Part shown: positions 1 to 7,020 of the stretch, one piece after another | Numbering within the stretch: the first letter of the stretch is position 1 | Layout: each line of letters starts with the position of its first letter | DNA from: JBHJGM01 sp964405825 | Lineage (GTDB): Bacteria; Verrucomicrobiota; Verrucomicrobiia; Opitutales; JBHJGM01 | DNA length: 30,177 nt | Direction of reading: 5' to 3' | Assembly: GCA_964405825.1 (NCBI GenBank) | Contig: CAYOPI010000038.1 | Span: 1 to 30,177, forward strand | The notes under the pieces: generated by a model | Told to the model about the DNA's origin: nothing | Database searches by the model: none | The model's input: the letters and a program-made list of their open reading frames with translations, nothing else | Program-made: the position numbers and the translations under genes

Positions 1-829
1 CGGTCGACTGCGAGGACGACAGAGCGATCTTCGCCATCTCGGCTTCTTCCTTCAGGCGCTGCAACGCCATCGGATCCTGTCGCAGGTCGATTCCGTTCTC
101 CTGCTTGAAGGTGTCCACCAGCCAGGAGATGACCGACTCGTCAAAATTGTCGCCGCCCAGGAAGGTGTCGCCGTTGGTCGCCTTCACCTCAAAGACGCCG
201 TCACCGATCTCCAGAATGGAAATGTCAAACGTACCCCCGCCCAGGTCGAAGACCGCGATTGTTTCGTCGCTCTTCTTGTCCAGACCGTACGCCAGCGAGG
301 CGGCCGTAGGTTCATTGATAATGCGCGACACCTCCAGGCCCGCAATCGCGCCGGCATCCTTGGTCGCCTGGCGCTGCGCGTCGTTGAAGTAAGCCGGCAC
401 GGTGATGACCGCGTTGGTCACCTTCTCGCCGAGGTAGGCTTCCGCATCGGCCTTGAGCTTGCCCAGCACCATCGCCGCGATCTGCTCAGGGGCGAAACGC
501 TCGGTCTTGTCGCCCACCTGCGCCTCAATCCAGGCATCACCGTTCTTACCCTCGACGACTTTGTACGGCAGCGACTTGGCCTCATCCTGCACTTCGGCAA
601 ACTTCCGCCCGATCAGGCGCTTGGCCGAAAAAATGGTGTTCTGCGGGTTGGTCACCGCCTGCCGCTTGGCCGGCTGGCCCACCAGGCGCTCCCCGCTCTT
701 GGAAAAGGCGACGACCGACGGAGTCGTGCGGCCCCCTTCCGAATTCGGAATGACGACCGGCTCGCCACCCTCCATCACCGCCATGCACGAGTTGGTCGTG
801 CCCAAATCGATACCGATAGTCTTCGACAT
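1..829 (-). CDS. dnaK: Chaperone DnaK (Hsp70), N-terminal 276 residues, runs off window edge
   Basis: ATP-dependent cytosolic Hsp70 that binds unfolded polypeptides together with DnaJ and GrpE. The reading frame is open from the ATG at 829 down to base 1 and covers most of the nucleotide-binding domain. It begins with the phosphate-binding signature IGIDLGTTNSC (residues about 5-15). It continues with GGRTTPSVVAF, VITVPAYFNDAQRQATKDAG, the second phosphate loop FDLGGGTFDISIL and GGDNFD. These are hallmark Hsp70 motifs, so the identity is secure. The C-terminal half of the ATPase domain and the substrate-binding domain lie outside the window. The Shine-Dalgarno site is weak (TTGGGTGCA before ATG). 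I see no CIRCE inverted repeat in the 245 bases upstream, so HrcA control is not supported by this sequence. Confidence 0.97.
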   Translation of the reverse strand, partial: MSKTIGIDLGTTNSCMAVMEGGEPVVIPNSEGGRTTPSVVAFSKSGERLVGQPAKRQAVTNPQNTIFSAKRLIGRKFAEVQDEAKSLPYKVVEGKNGDAWIEAQVGDKTERFAPEQIAAMVLGKLKADAEAYLGEKVTNAVITVPAYFNDAQRQATKDAGAIAGLEVSRIINEPTAASLAYGLDKKSDETIAVFDLGGGTFDISILEIGDGVFEVKATNGDTFLGGDNFDESVISWLVDTFKQENGIDLRQDPMALQRLKEEAEMAKIALSSSQST

Positions 830-1074
830 TGCACCCAAGCATTGCAGCGGGTGTGCCACGCCGAATCCTCATTCCTAAACTGCTCACAGTCAAAAGGATA
901 TTCTCAACTCCCCTCCTGCGAGACCATCCCTGCGGCTTGAACCACCCCACCGGACCGGCCAATGTGGCACACTTGTGTCACACCGCGCGCAACGCCTGGC
1001 ACAGCGCCTGTCCCACCCTGGAAAACGCCGCCGCAGCGTTGCGCCCCCCCGCGCTTCATGTCTGTGTCCCCGTC

Positions 1075-1383
1075 GTGGACGAGACATTTGACGATCAGCC
1101 CTTGCCGCGGCGGCGCAAGAAAGTCGACCAGCAGGCCCTCCAGAGCGCCTTCATGCGCATCCCGGGGATGAAAGTCGAAGCCGCCCGCGACCTGCTCGAT
1201 CTCGGCCTGGATGAGGTTTACCAGCTCGAGGGCCGCTCGCCCGACAGCCTCTTCAGCGACCTGCGCCGCCTGCGCCCGGAAACGCCCGCCGACCGTGTTG
1301 CCTTCCTGCGGCTGGCCGTCTACTTCGCCGAGACCGACTCACCCGATCCGCGCCGCCTTCACCCGGCCGCCTGGACCGGCTGA
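1075..1383 (+). CDS. Helix-hairpin-helix (Cdd1 / 'pathogenicity locus'-like) small protein
   Basis: The C-terminal 80 residues match the pattern of the small Cdd1-type helix-hairpin-helix family: FMRIPGMKVEAARDLLDLGL, then a 'L-x-G-R-x-P-D-x-L-F' segment and AVYFAETDSPDPRRL near the end. The double HhH fold usually contacts nucleic acid, but the biochemical role of this family is not established to my knowledge. The start is uncertain. The frame is open from 829, but family members are about 90-100 residues, so the GTG at 1075 (102 residues) is my choice; GTG 964 and TTG 1102 are alternatives, and none has a good ribosome-binding site. Its last 25 bases overlap the convergent gene that follows. 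The family assignment is from memory of the motif pattern. Confidence 0.7.
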   Translation: MDETFDDQPLPRRRKKVDQQALQSAFMRIPGMKVEAARDLLDLGLDEVYQLEGRSPDSLFSDLRRLRPETPADRVAFLRLAVYFAETDSPDPRRLHPAAWTG

Positions 1384-1838
1384 GGAAGGTCCGGCGCCGA
1401 GGCCCCCGCCGGCGACTCAAAAACCGCCCCCGGCTCGCCCCGGCGTACCTCATCGAAGTCCGCCAGCTTCAGGCCAAGGTAACCCAGGGCCCCCTTCAGG
1501 CTGCAGTAAACCTCAGGCACGCTCACATGGGCCGGCAGGTGCCGTCGCCACAGCATCGCGAAGGCCGTCGACTCCGGCCGGTCCACCAGCAGCGCGATGC
1601 GTCGTCGCCCGCGGGACTCCAGCACACGGCGATGGTCGCCGGCGAGAATCCGCACCGTGTCCGCGTTGAGGTCGAGATCGGCCTCCCGCAGGTCCAAAAG
1701 GGTCTGGCGCGACTGCTCCAGGGCCGGCACATGCTCCAGCCAGCGCATGAGCGACTGCAGCAACGCCAGATCGACGGCGCCATGAAAGGATTCAACGAGG
1801 AAGGACTGATCAGGGCTGCGGTGGACGACGATGGGCAT
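1359..1838 (-). CDS. SpoIIAA/STAS-like protein, function unknown
   Basis: A 159-residue cytosolic protein starting at the ATG at 1838. The N-terminal 70 residues resemble the SpoIIAA/STAS-like fold: a first strand (MPIVVHRSPDQSFLVESFHG), a helix with LLQSLMRWLEHV, then the strand TLLDLREADLDLNADTVRILA, where 'LDLR' occupies the place of the family's central strand. The rest (ALLVDRPESTAFAMLWRR) keeps an alternating helix/strand pattern, and the last 25 residues are low-complexity (A, P, G). No catalytic motif is visible and no regulatory kinase or sigma factor lies next to it, so a partner-switching role would be guesswork. It is convergent with the HhH gene (25-base overlap) and lies 132 bases upstream of, and on the same strand as, none of the dnaK signals. 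Confidence 0.72.
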   Translation of the reverse strand: MPIVVHRSPDQSFLVESFHGAVDLALLQSLMRWLEHVPALEQSRQTLLDLREADLDLNADTVRILAGDHRRVLESRGRRRIALLVDRPESTAFAMLWRRHLPAHVSVPEVYCSLKGALGYLGLKLADFDEVRRGEPGAVFESPAGASAPDLPQPVQAAG

Positions 1839-1970
1839 CGGGAAACGCTCGGGTTAGTGGAGGCACACTTCGTAGCTAACAAGCCGATTCGACCATCCCG
1901 CCCAGCCGCTTAAGCCAAGGTGAGCAACTTTTCGCGAGCCAAACTTCGCCCGCGAAAACCCACCCCGAAA

Positions 1971-3761
1971 TCAGTCCTCGGGCAGGTCCGTCGTCGTCAC
2001 AAAACAGTCCCGCAGCTGGCGCTCGGTCACCGGACCGGGCGAGCCCACCATGGCGTCCTGCGCCCTCTGGTTCTTGGGAAAGGCGATGACATCACGGATG
2101 TTGTTGCGCGCGGACAGCAGCGTGCACAGCCGGTCGAAGCCCAGCGCGATACCCCCGTGCGGCGGCGCGCCAAAACTGAAAGCCCGCAGCATGTAACCAA
2201 AGCGGCTCTCCACGATGTCCGGCGGAATCTTCAGGACATCTTCGAAAACCTTTTTCTGCAGGTCGGGCTGGTGAATACGGATACTGCCCCCGCCGATCTC
2301 CATGCCGTTGAGCACCACGTCGTAGTGCTGGCCGCGCACGGCTTTCGGGTCGGTGTCCAGCAGCGGGATATCCTCGACCACCGGCGAGGTAAACGGGTGG
2401 TGTGCCGCCACGTAACGGCCTTCCTCCTCTTCGTAAAGCATCAGCGGAAACTCCACCACCCACAGAAACTGCCAGTCGTCCGCACGGATGGTCAGCTTGC
2501 CGCGCTTCTCCAGCAGCTTGGAGGTATCCAGGCGAACCCGGCCCAGAATCGTGCAGGCGCGTTCCCACTCGGCCGCCGCAAAGAACACCATGTCGCCGTC
2601 CTCCACGTTCAGGCGCGTGCGCAGGGCCTCCTTTTCCGCCTCGGAGAAAAACTTCAGGATGGGCGACTTCCACTCACCGTCCTGCGCGCGGATGAAGGCC
2701 AGCCCCTTGGCCCCGAACGTCTTGGCCGTGTCCTCCAGCGTCTTGAGTTCGCCCTGCGTGAGATCGGCGAGGCCTTTGGCGTTGAAGGCTTTCACCACAC
2801 CCCCGCCCTGCACCGTCGCCGCAAAGACCTTGAACTGCGACTGCTTGAAGTCCTCCGAAAAATCCTCGATCAACATGCCAAAGCGCCGGTCGGGCTTGTC
2901 CACGCCGTACTGGTTCATCGCGTCGCGGTAAGGCATGCGCTCAAAAGGCGTCGGGATGTCCACGTCCAGAACGTCCTTCCAGATGCGCTTCAACAGCCCT
3001 TCGATCAGCGCGTACATGTCCTCGCGGTCGATGAAGGACAGCTCCAGGTCGATCTGCGTGAACTCCGGCTGGCGGTCCGCACGCTGGTCCTCGTCGCGGA
3101 AACACCGCGCCAACGAGTAGTACCGCTCCACCCCGGAGACCATCAGCATCTGCTTGTACTGCTGGGGCGACTGCGAAAGCGCAAAAAACTCCCCCGGGTT
3201 GTGCCGGCTGGGCACCAGAAACTCCCGCGCGCCCTCGGGTGTGCTCTTGAAGAGAATGGGCGTCTCGATCTCCAGAAAGCCGTGCTCGTCAAAGTACTGC
3301 CGGACGGACTGAGCCGCGCGGTGCCGCCGCCGCAGCGCCTCGAAGTTGCGCCGCCGCCGCAGGTCCAGGTAGCGGTACTGCATGCGCAGGTCCTCGTTGA
3401 CCCGGTCAGCCTTCTCCTCCTCCAGCGGAAACGGCAGCACCTCGCACAAGTTGTGGATGACGACCTCGCGCGCGCTCACCTCGATGTCGCCCGTGGGCAG
3501 GTTGGCGTTCTCGGTGCCCTCGTGGCGCGGGCGCACTTTTCCAGAGACTTGCACCACCGACTCGTCACGCAGCTTGGCCGCCTGCGCCTGCAGCTCCGCA
3601 TTGTCGTGGTCGAAGACGATTTGGGTCAGCCCCTCGCGGTCGCGCAGGTCCACGAAGAGCACCCCGCCGTGATCGCGGATGGACTGAATCCAGCCCACCA
3701 GAACGGCGTCCTGTCCGGCGTCTTCCTTGCGCAGCTGCGCACAGTGATGGGTGCGTTTCAT
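1971..3761 (-). CDS. aspS: Aspartyl-tRNA synthetase, predicted non-discriminating (AspRS/AsxRS)
   Basis: Class II synthetase that charges tRNA-Asp with aspartate. At 596 residues it has the usual bacterial length. The start at the ATG at 3761 gives the family's typical MKRTHHC N-terminus; the frame extends 45 codons further upstream but those do not look like AspRS. Visible parts are an OB-fold anticodon-binding domain (about 1-105), RYLDLRRR, class II motif 2 around FRDEDQRADRQPEFTQIDLEL, the bacterial insertion domain, and motif 3 GGIALGFDRL near the C-terminus. His31 (IRDHGG) and the Gly at 82 (RHEGTE) match the residues that, in Pseudomonas AspRS (H31/G83), accompany aspartylation of both tRNA-Asp and tRNA-Asn. 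Asn-tRNA would then need GatCAB, which is not in this window. Confidence 0.96.
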   Translation of the reverse strand: MKRTHHCAQLRKEDAGQDAVLVGWIQSIRDHGGVLFVDLRDREGLTQIVFDHDNAELQAQAAKLRDESVVQVSGKVRPRHEGTENANLPTGDIEVSAREVVIHNLCEVLPFPLEEEKADRVNEDLRMQYRYLDLRRRRNFEALRRRHRAAQSVRQYFDEHGFLEIETPILFKSTPEGAREFLVPSRHNPGEFFALSQSPQQYKQMLMVSGVERYYSLARCFRDEDQRADRQPEFTQIDLELSFIDREDMYALIEGLLKRIWKDVLDVDIPTPFERMPYRDAMNQYGVDKPDRRFGMLIEDFSEDFKQSQFKVFAATVQGGGVVKAFNAKGLADLTQGELKTLEDTAKTFGAKGLAFIRAQDGEWKSPILKFFSEAEKEALRTRLNVEDGDMVFFAAAEWERACTILGRVRLDTSKLLEKRGKLTIRADDWQFLWVVEFPLMLYEEEEGRYVAAHHPFTSPVVEDIPLLDTDPKAVRGQHYDVVLNGMEIGGGSIRIHQPDLQKKVFEDVLKIPPDIVESRFGYMLRAFSFGAPPHGGIALGFDRLCTLLSARNNIRDVIAFPKNQRAQDAMVGSPGPVTERQLRDCFVTTTDLPED

Positions 3762-3934
3762 CGGTCTGGTACGGGAAAACCGCGTAGACAACCGTCCTCC
3801 CCGCCCCGGCGCAAGCCCAGAAGGGAGCACCTCGTCCAGGGTCTGCCGCGACCAGGACGGCCGCGAAGACCAACCGGAAGGCCCTTCTCCCAGCAATGTG
3901 AGAACCGCTTATGGTGACCTCATATGGATTTCTT

Positions 3935-3963
3935 TTGATAGAAATTTCATGGTTATACATAAC
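3935..3963 (+). promoter_or_regulatory. Candidate sigma-70-like promoter for the PEP-CTERM gene
   Basis: TTGATA (3935-3940), a 17-base spacer and CATAAC (3958-3963) resemble -35/-10 boxes, 112 bases before the ATG at 4075. The match is partial and the region is AT-rich by itself, so this is only a candidate. Confidence 0.35.
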
Positions 3964-3979
3964 TTAAATGCACCAGCAA
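3952..3979 (-). promoter_or_regulatory. Candidate promoter for aspS, overlapping the divergent one
   Basis: Read on the minus strand: TTGCTG (3979-3974), a 16-base spacer and TATAAC (3957-3952). The -10 matches the consensus at five of six positions; the -35 is weak. It would give a leader of roughly 185 bases before the aspS start at 3761. It overlaps the plus-strand candidate, so the two would compete for polymerase. Confidence 0.33.
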
Positions 3980-4074
3980 TTCCCCTAGATATATCGGTCT
4001 CAAACCTTATATTTAGCTCATCCATAGATCCAGGTATTGCAAGGCATTCGCCCGGGGCTCAAACTGCCGGAGTG

Positions 4075-4752
4075 ATGAAACCCCTACGCACTCCCCTCCT
4101 GTTCCTGACCCTCGCAGGCACCCTTTGTGTGCCGGCTCTTGCTGACGATGTGAGCCCGCCCTTCTACCGCGGTCTCGAACTGAGCGTACACGCCGAATGG
4201 CAGAACGTCTCCACCGTCCCCGCAAACCAACAGACGGCTCCCACTGTCTTCGAGGCGTTTGCCACGCCGCAGTACCCGCTGTTCCCCGGCGTCGACACCC
4301 AGTTGACCTGCCTCGAGGAACTCGACGGCTTCCTGTATCGAATCGAAGTCCAGAACATCGAGGACGACCTGCCGCTGAAGTTCCTGCGAATCCAGGTGAC
4401 CACGGTCTCCGTCGACCCGCCGGTCGAACCGGCCATCGGTGTAATCGGGCTGGATTTTGCCCTGAGCCCTCCTGACAGCGTCGCCGTCGACGGCGGACTG
4501 GTCGACATTGTGAGCGTGTCGACGGGTAGTCCGTTCCGCGAAGTCTTCGTCTACGACTTCATCCTCGAGCCCAATCCCGACTACGAGATCATTGAGATTT
4601 TCGTGCCCTTCGATGTTGAGGTCGATCAGGTCGTCGTCGACTCCCTCTCAACCGTGCCAGAACCCGCCTACGCCGGCGTGGTGACAGGGCTGTGCATGGC
4701 GCTGCTGGTGTTCTGGCGGCACCACCGCCTCGCCAAAGCCACTCAACGCTGA
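4075..4752 (+). CDS. PEP-CTERM sorting domain protein
   Basis: A 225-residue exported protein. The start at the ATG at 4075 gives a clean signal peptide: MKPLR, a hydrophobic core LLFLTLAGTLCV and a likely cut after PALA (residues 20-23). The C-terminal 32 residues (194-225) form a textbook PEP-CTERM tail: VPEP, a single hydrophobic segment (AGVVTGLCMALLVFW) and a basic end RHHRLAKATQR. Such tails are known to be recognised and cleaved by exosortase for delivery to the surface or extracellular matrix. The middle region is rich in D, V, P and E, with alternating beta-strand-like stretches and no known catalytic motif. GGAG (4069-4072) sits unusually close to the start. No exosortase or exopolysaccharide gene is nearby. 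A terminator follows at once, so it is probably monocistronic. Confidence 0.88.
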   Translation: MKPLRTPLLFLTLAGTLCVPALADDVSPPFYRGLELSVHAEWQNVSTVPANQQTAPTVFEAFATPQYPLFPGVDTQLTCLEELDGFLYRIEVQNIEDDLPLKFLRIQVTTVSVDPPVEPAIGVIGLDFALSPPDSVAVDGGLVDIVSVSTGSPFREVFVYDFILEPNPDYEIIEIFVPFDVEVDQVVVDSLSTVPEPAYAGVVTGLCMALLVFWRHHRLAKATQR

Positions 4753-4790
4753 GGCCGGCCCGTCCATTCGACCACCCCAACAACACCTCC

Positions 4791-4831
4791 AAAGCCCCGT
4801 GGACAACCATCCGCGGGGCTTTCGCTTTTTT
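4791..4831 (+). terminator. Rho-independent terminator after the PEP-CTERM gene
   Basis: Stem AAAGCCCCG (4791-4799) pairs with CGGGGCTTT (4814-4822), and a run of six T follows (4826-4831). TGG/CCA inside the loop can extend the hairpin. The T tract is on the plus strand only, so it serves the PEP-CTERM gene that ends 38 bases earlier. Confidence 0.85.
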
Positions 4832-4844
4832 CCTTTCAAGTGCG

Positions 4845-6989
4845 CTACGGCTTGCTGAACGAGCTGCGGTGCACCGAGCGGTTGCCGGCTTCGTCGACCG
4901 CCTCAAAGACCAGACTGTGCGTGCCGCTTTCCCAGGAGTCACTGGGCGCGCCAAACTCCTCGTTCTCGCTGTCGAACAGACCGTCGCTGGGCATCAGATC
5001 CCGGGGCTCGCCGCCGTTGACCTGCAGGCTGGCCTCGGTGACCACACTGAAGCCGTCGCGCACCGAATACACCACCGCGGAAGCCCCGCCGATCGTGGGC
5101 ACGCGCTCGATCGAGGGCGGCGTGTTGTCGACCAGGAAGGGCCGGCTGATGGCGTAGCCCACACGTGCCTGCTCGCTCGGATTGGAGGGCGCATCGGTCG
5201 CTTCGACACGCACCAGGTAGTAACCGTCATCCATCCCCTGCGTGTTCAGCGAAAATGCCGGCACGTCGATGTCCTGAGCCAGCGTTGACCACTCCTCCTC
5301 CACCTCGGCCTTCAGCTTCACGGTGTAGCGCATCTCATCGCCATTGGGATCGGAGGCCTTCCAACCGGCCGTCAGAAATCCCTCCGAGCCCAGAAAACGC
5401 ACCTGCCGCTGGGTCTTCTGCGCGTTCTGCGTGTTGGCCAGTTCCTCGCCCGAAAGTAGTTGGTTCAGGTTCACGGTGGGGCGGTTGTTCTGGGGCACGT
5501 TGACCACCTGGATGCCCACCGGCACCACGTTGATGCCCGAGACGATGGGCGGGGCGTTGTTGACCTGATAGAACAGCCGCACCGAGCGCAGACGGTCGCT
5601 GGTGCTGCGGAAGGTCGCGCGGTACTGCAGGAACCGGTTGAGTGGACCGCCCACCAGCAGCTCACCCTCCAGCGGGCGCCAGTCGGTCCAGGCGTCGTCG
5701 GGCTCATCCACCGGACCGGTGCGCACCTCCCAGTTGATCGCGTCGAAAGACTGTCCGCCCAGCCCCTTCGGACGCAGCCGGCCCCAACGCGCACTCTGGC
5801 CGGCATCGACCACGTCGCCCGTCAGCTTGCCTTCCTCGCTGCGGTCGGACACCAGCCGGTAAACCGCCGCGGGGTTGCTCGAGAGCAGGTAGCGGTCGCG
5901 CGAGCCCTCGGCCACCGGCAGAATGTAGGAGACCTGTCCGCCCGAGGGAATCCGCTGCAGACGCCGCCAGTTCTGGTCGTCCACCACCTCGTAAAGCACG
6001 CCCTGCTCCTCGGTTCCGACCAGCAGGGGCTGCCCCGGGTCGCTCTGCTCCAGGCTGAAGATACGCGAGCCGCCAGCCGACCACAGCGGCTCCAGAAAAC
6101 CTTCGCTGGTGCGCCGGAAGACAAAGCCAAAGGGCACCCGGCCCCCGTTCTCCCCGCGGCCCCGGAAACGCTCGAGGATCTCGGGCAGGTCCAGCGGCGT
6201 CTTCTTGGCGTCGTCGCCCCCGGGCTTGTCCGAAAACGTCGCAAAAAGCAGCTCATCCTCGCCCTGCGGCACGATCCCCGCAATCTCCTCGGCGTCGGTC
6301 TGCGCCAGCACCTCAAACGTATCCGGTCCGGTGATACGATAGAGCACCGCTCGCGGGCTCACCGCGATCAGCACCTCGCCGTTCAGGTCGCGCTCGATTT
6401 GGGTAACGTGCGGGCGCTCGCTCTCAAACCAGATCTCGGGCTCATCCCCCACCGAGTAGCCTGCCGGCAAGCGGTAGAGCTTGCCGCTCTGCCCGGTGGC
6501 CACGAAGAGGTCGCCGGCGTCGTTGAAGAGAATCTTCCAGATGTAGGTCTCGGGCGGATCGAAAAAGACCTCCGGATTGCGCCCGGCCTGGATGCGGTAG
6601 ATGCGTCCGTCCGGACTCGTCCCCACGTAGATGCGCCCCTCCTCGTCAATCTCCAGCGCCCGCGCGAGCACCTCCTCCGAGTCAAAGAGTTCCTCGACCT
6701 CGCCATCGTCCCGCACGTGCAGAACCTTGCCGCCGTTGCCCGTGCCGACAATCAGGCCGCCGTCGGGGTGATGGATCGCCCCCCACACCACGGTCTCGTC
6801 CAGCACGGCGATCTCCTCCAGCACCGGGGCCAGTTCCACCGTGCCCAGGCTGGAGATGGAGAGGTTCTCGGTCTCGGCTGCCAGAAAGTCGGCAAAGCCG
6901 CCGTGGGTGATGTGTTCGGTGCGGACGGCCCACAGCGCCGAGGCCGTGCCCAGCGCGCAGGCACCCAGAAAAGAAAGTCGGGTCAGCAT
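4845..6989 (-). CDS. Secreted beta-propeller protein with C-terminal Ig-like domains
   Basis: A 714-residue exported protein of unknown function. The ATG at 6989 gives a signal peptide (MLTRLSFLGACALGTASALWA); a GTG at 7004 is a less likely start because it lies inside a hairpin. Residues about 60-370 contain repeated propeller-like blades: GAIHHPDGGLIVGTGNGGKVLHV, ALEIDEEGRIYVGTSPDGRIYRI, ILFNDAGDLFVATGQSGKLYRL, each with the strand-turn-strand 'G-T/G-S-G-K-L/I-Y-R' ending of NHL/SMP-30-type or regulator propellers. The C-terminal third has Ig/fibronectin-like strands, such as AGWKASDPNGDEMRYTVKL, YYLVRVEATDAPSNP and HSLVFEAVDEAGNRS. No catalytic residues can be assigned. It starts 31 bases after the S55-type peptidase gene and is probably in its operon. 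Confidence 0.85.
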   Translation of the reverse strand: MLTRLSFLGACALGTASALWAVRTEHITHGGFADFLAAETENLSISSLGTVELAPVLEEIAVLDETVVWGAIHHPDGGLIVGTGNGGKVLHVRDDGEVEELFDSEEVLARALEIDEEGRIYVGTSPDGRIYRIQAGRNPEVFFDPPETYIWKILFNDAGDLFVATGQSGKLYRLPAGYSVGDEPEIWFESERPHVTQIERDLNGEVLIAVSPRAVLYRITGPDTFEVLAQTDAEEIAGIVPQGEDELLFATFSDKPGGDDAKKTPLDLPEILERFRGRGENGGRVPFGFVFRRTSEGFLEPLWSAGGSRIFSLEQSDPGQPLLVGTEEQGVLYEVVDDQNWRRLQRIPSGGQVSYILPVAEGSRDRYLLSSNPAAVYRLVSDRSEEGKLTGDVVDAGQSARWGRLRPKGLGGQSFDAINWEVRTGPVDEPDDAWTDWRPLEGELLVGGPLNRFLQYRATFRSTSDRLRSVRLFYQVNNAPPIVSGINVVPVGIQVVNVPQNNRPTVNLNQLLSGEELANTQNAQKTQRQVRFLGSEGFLTAGWKASDPNGDEMRYTVKLKAEVEEEWSTLAQDIDVPAFSLNTQGMDDGYYLVRVEATDAPSNPSEQARVGYAISRPFLVDNTPPSIERVPTIGGASAVVYSVRDGFSVVTEASLQVNGGEPRDLMPSDGLFDSENEEFGAPSDSWESGTHSLVFEAVDEAGNRSVHRSSFSKP

Positions 6990-6996
6990 AGATAGA

Positions 6997-7015
6997 GTAT
7001 CCACACGGTGGATAC
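6997..7015 (-). repeat. Perfect 8-bp inverted repeat (hairpin) between two operon genes
   Basis: Arms GTATCCAC (6997-7004) and GTGGATAC (7008-7015) flank a 3-base loop. In the mRNA the hairpin ends 7 bases before the ATG of the propeller gene, where a ribosome-binding site would be expected, and begins 5 bases after the stop of the upstream peptidase gene. There is no T run, so it is not a simple terminator. It may adjust translation or mRNA stability between the two genes (inference). Confidence 0.6.
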
Positions 7016-7020
7016 AGGGG

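Larger units (their letters stand above)
3762..4074. other. 313-base divergent intergenic region with AT-rich core
   Basis: No gene seen. The half next to aspS is GC-rich; bases about 3905-4035 are strikingly AT-rich for this genome. The AT-rich core holds candidate promoters facing both ways and a short palindrome, listed separately. It separates aspS (minus) from the PEP-CTERM gene (plus). Confidence 0.6.

Noticed and set aside
830..1074. Heat-shock promoter or CIRCE element for dnaK
   Set aside because: I found no CIRCE inverted repeat, and TTGACT/TTGAGA boxes have no acceptable -10 partner at the right distance.
1920..3917. 665-codon plus-strand open frame opposite aspS
   Set aside because: It is the complement of a certain aspS gene; its composition (rich in H, R, Q, L, V) is typical of shadow frames in GC-rich DNA.
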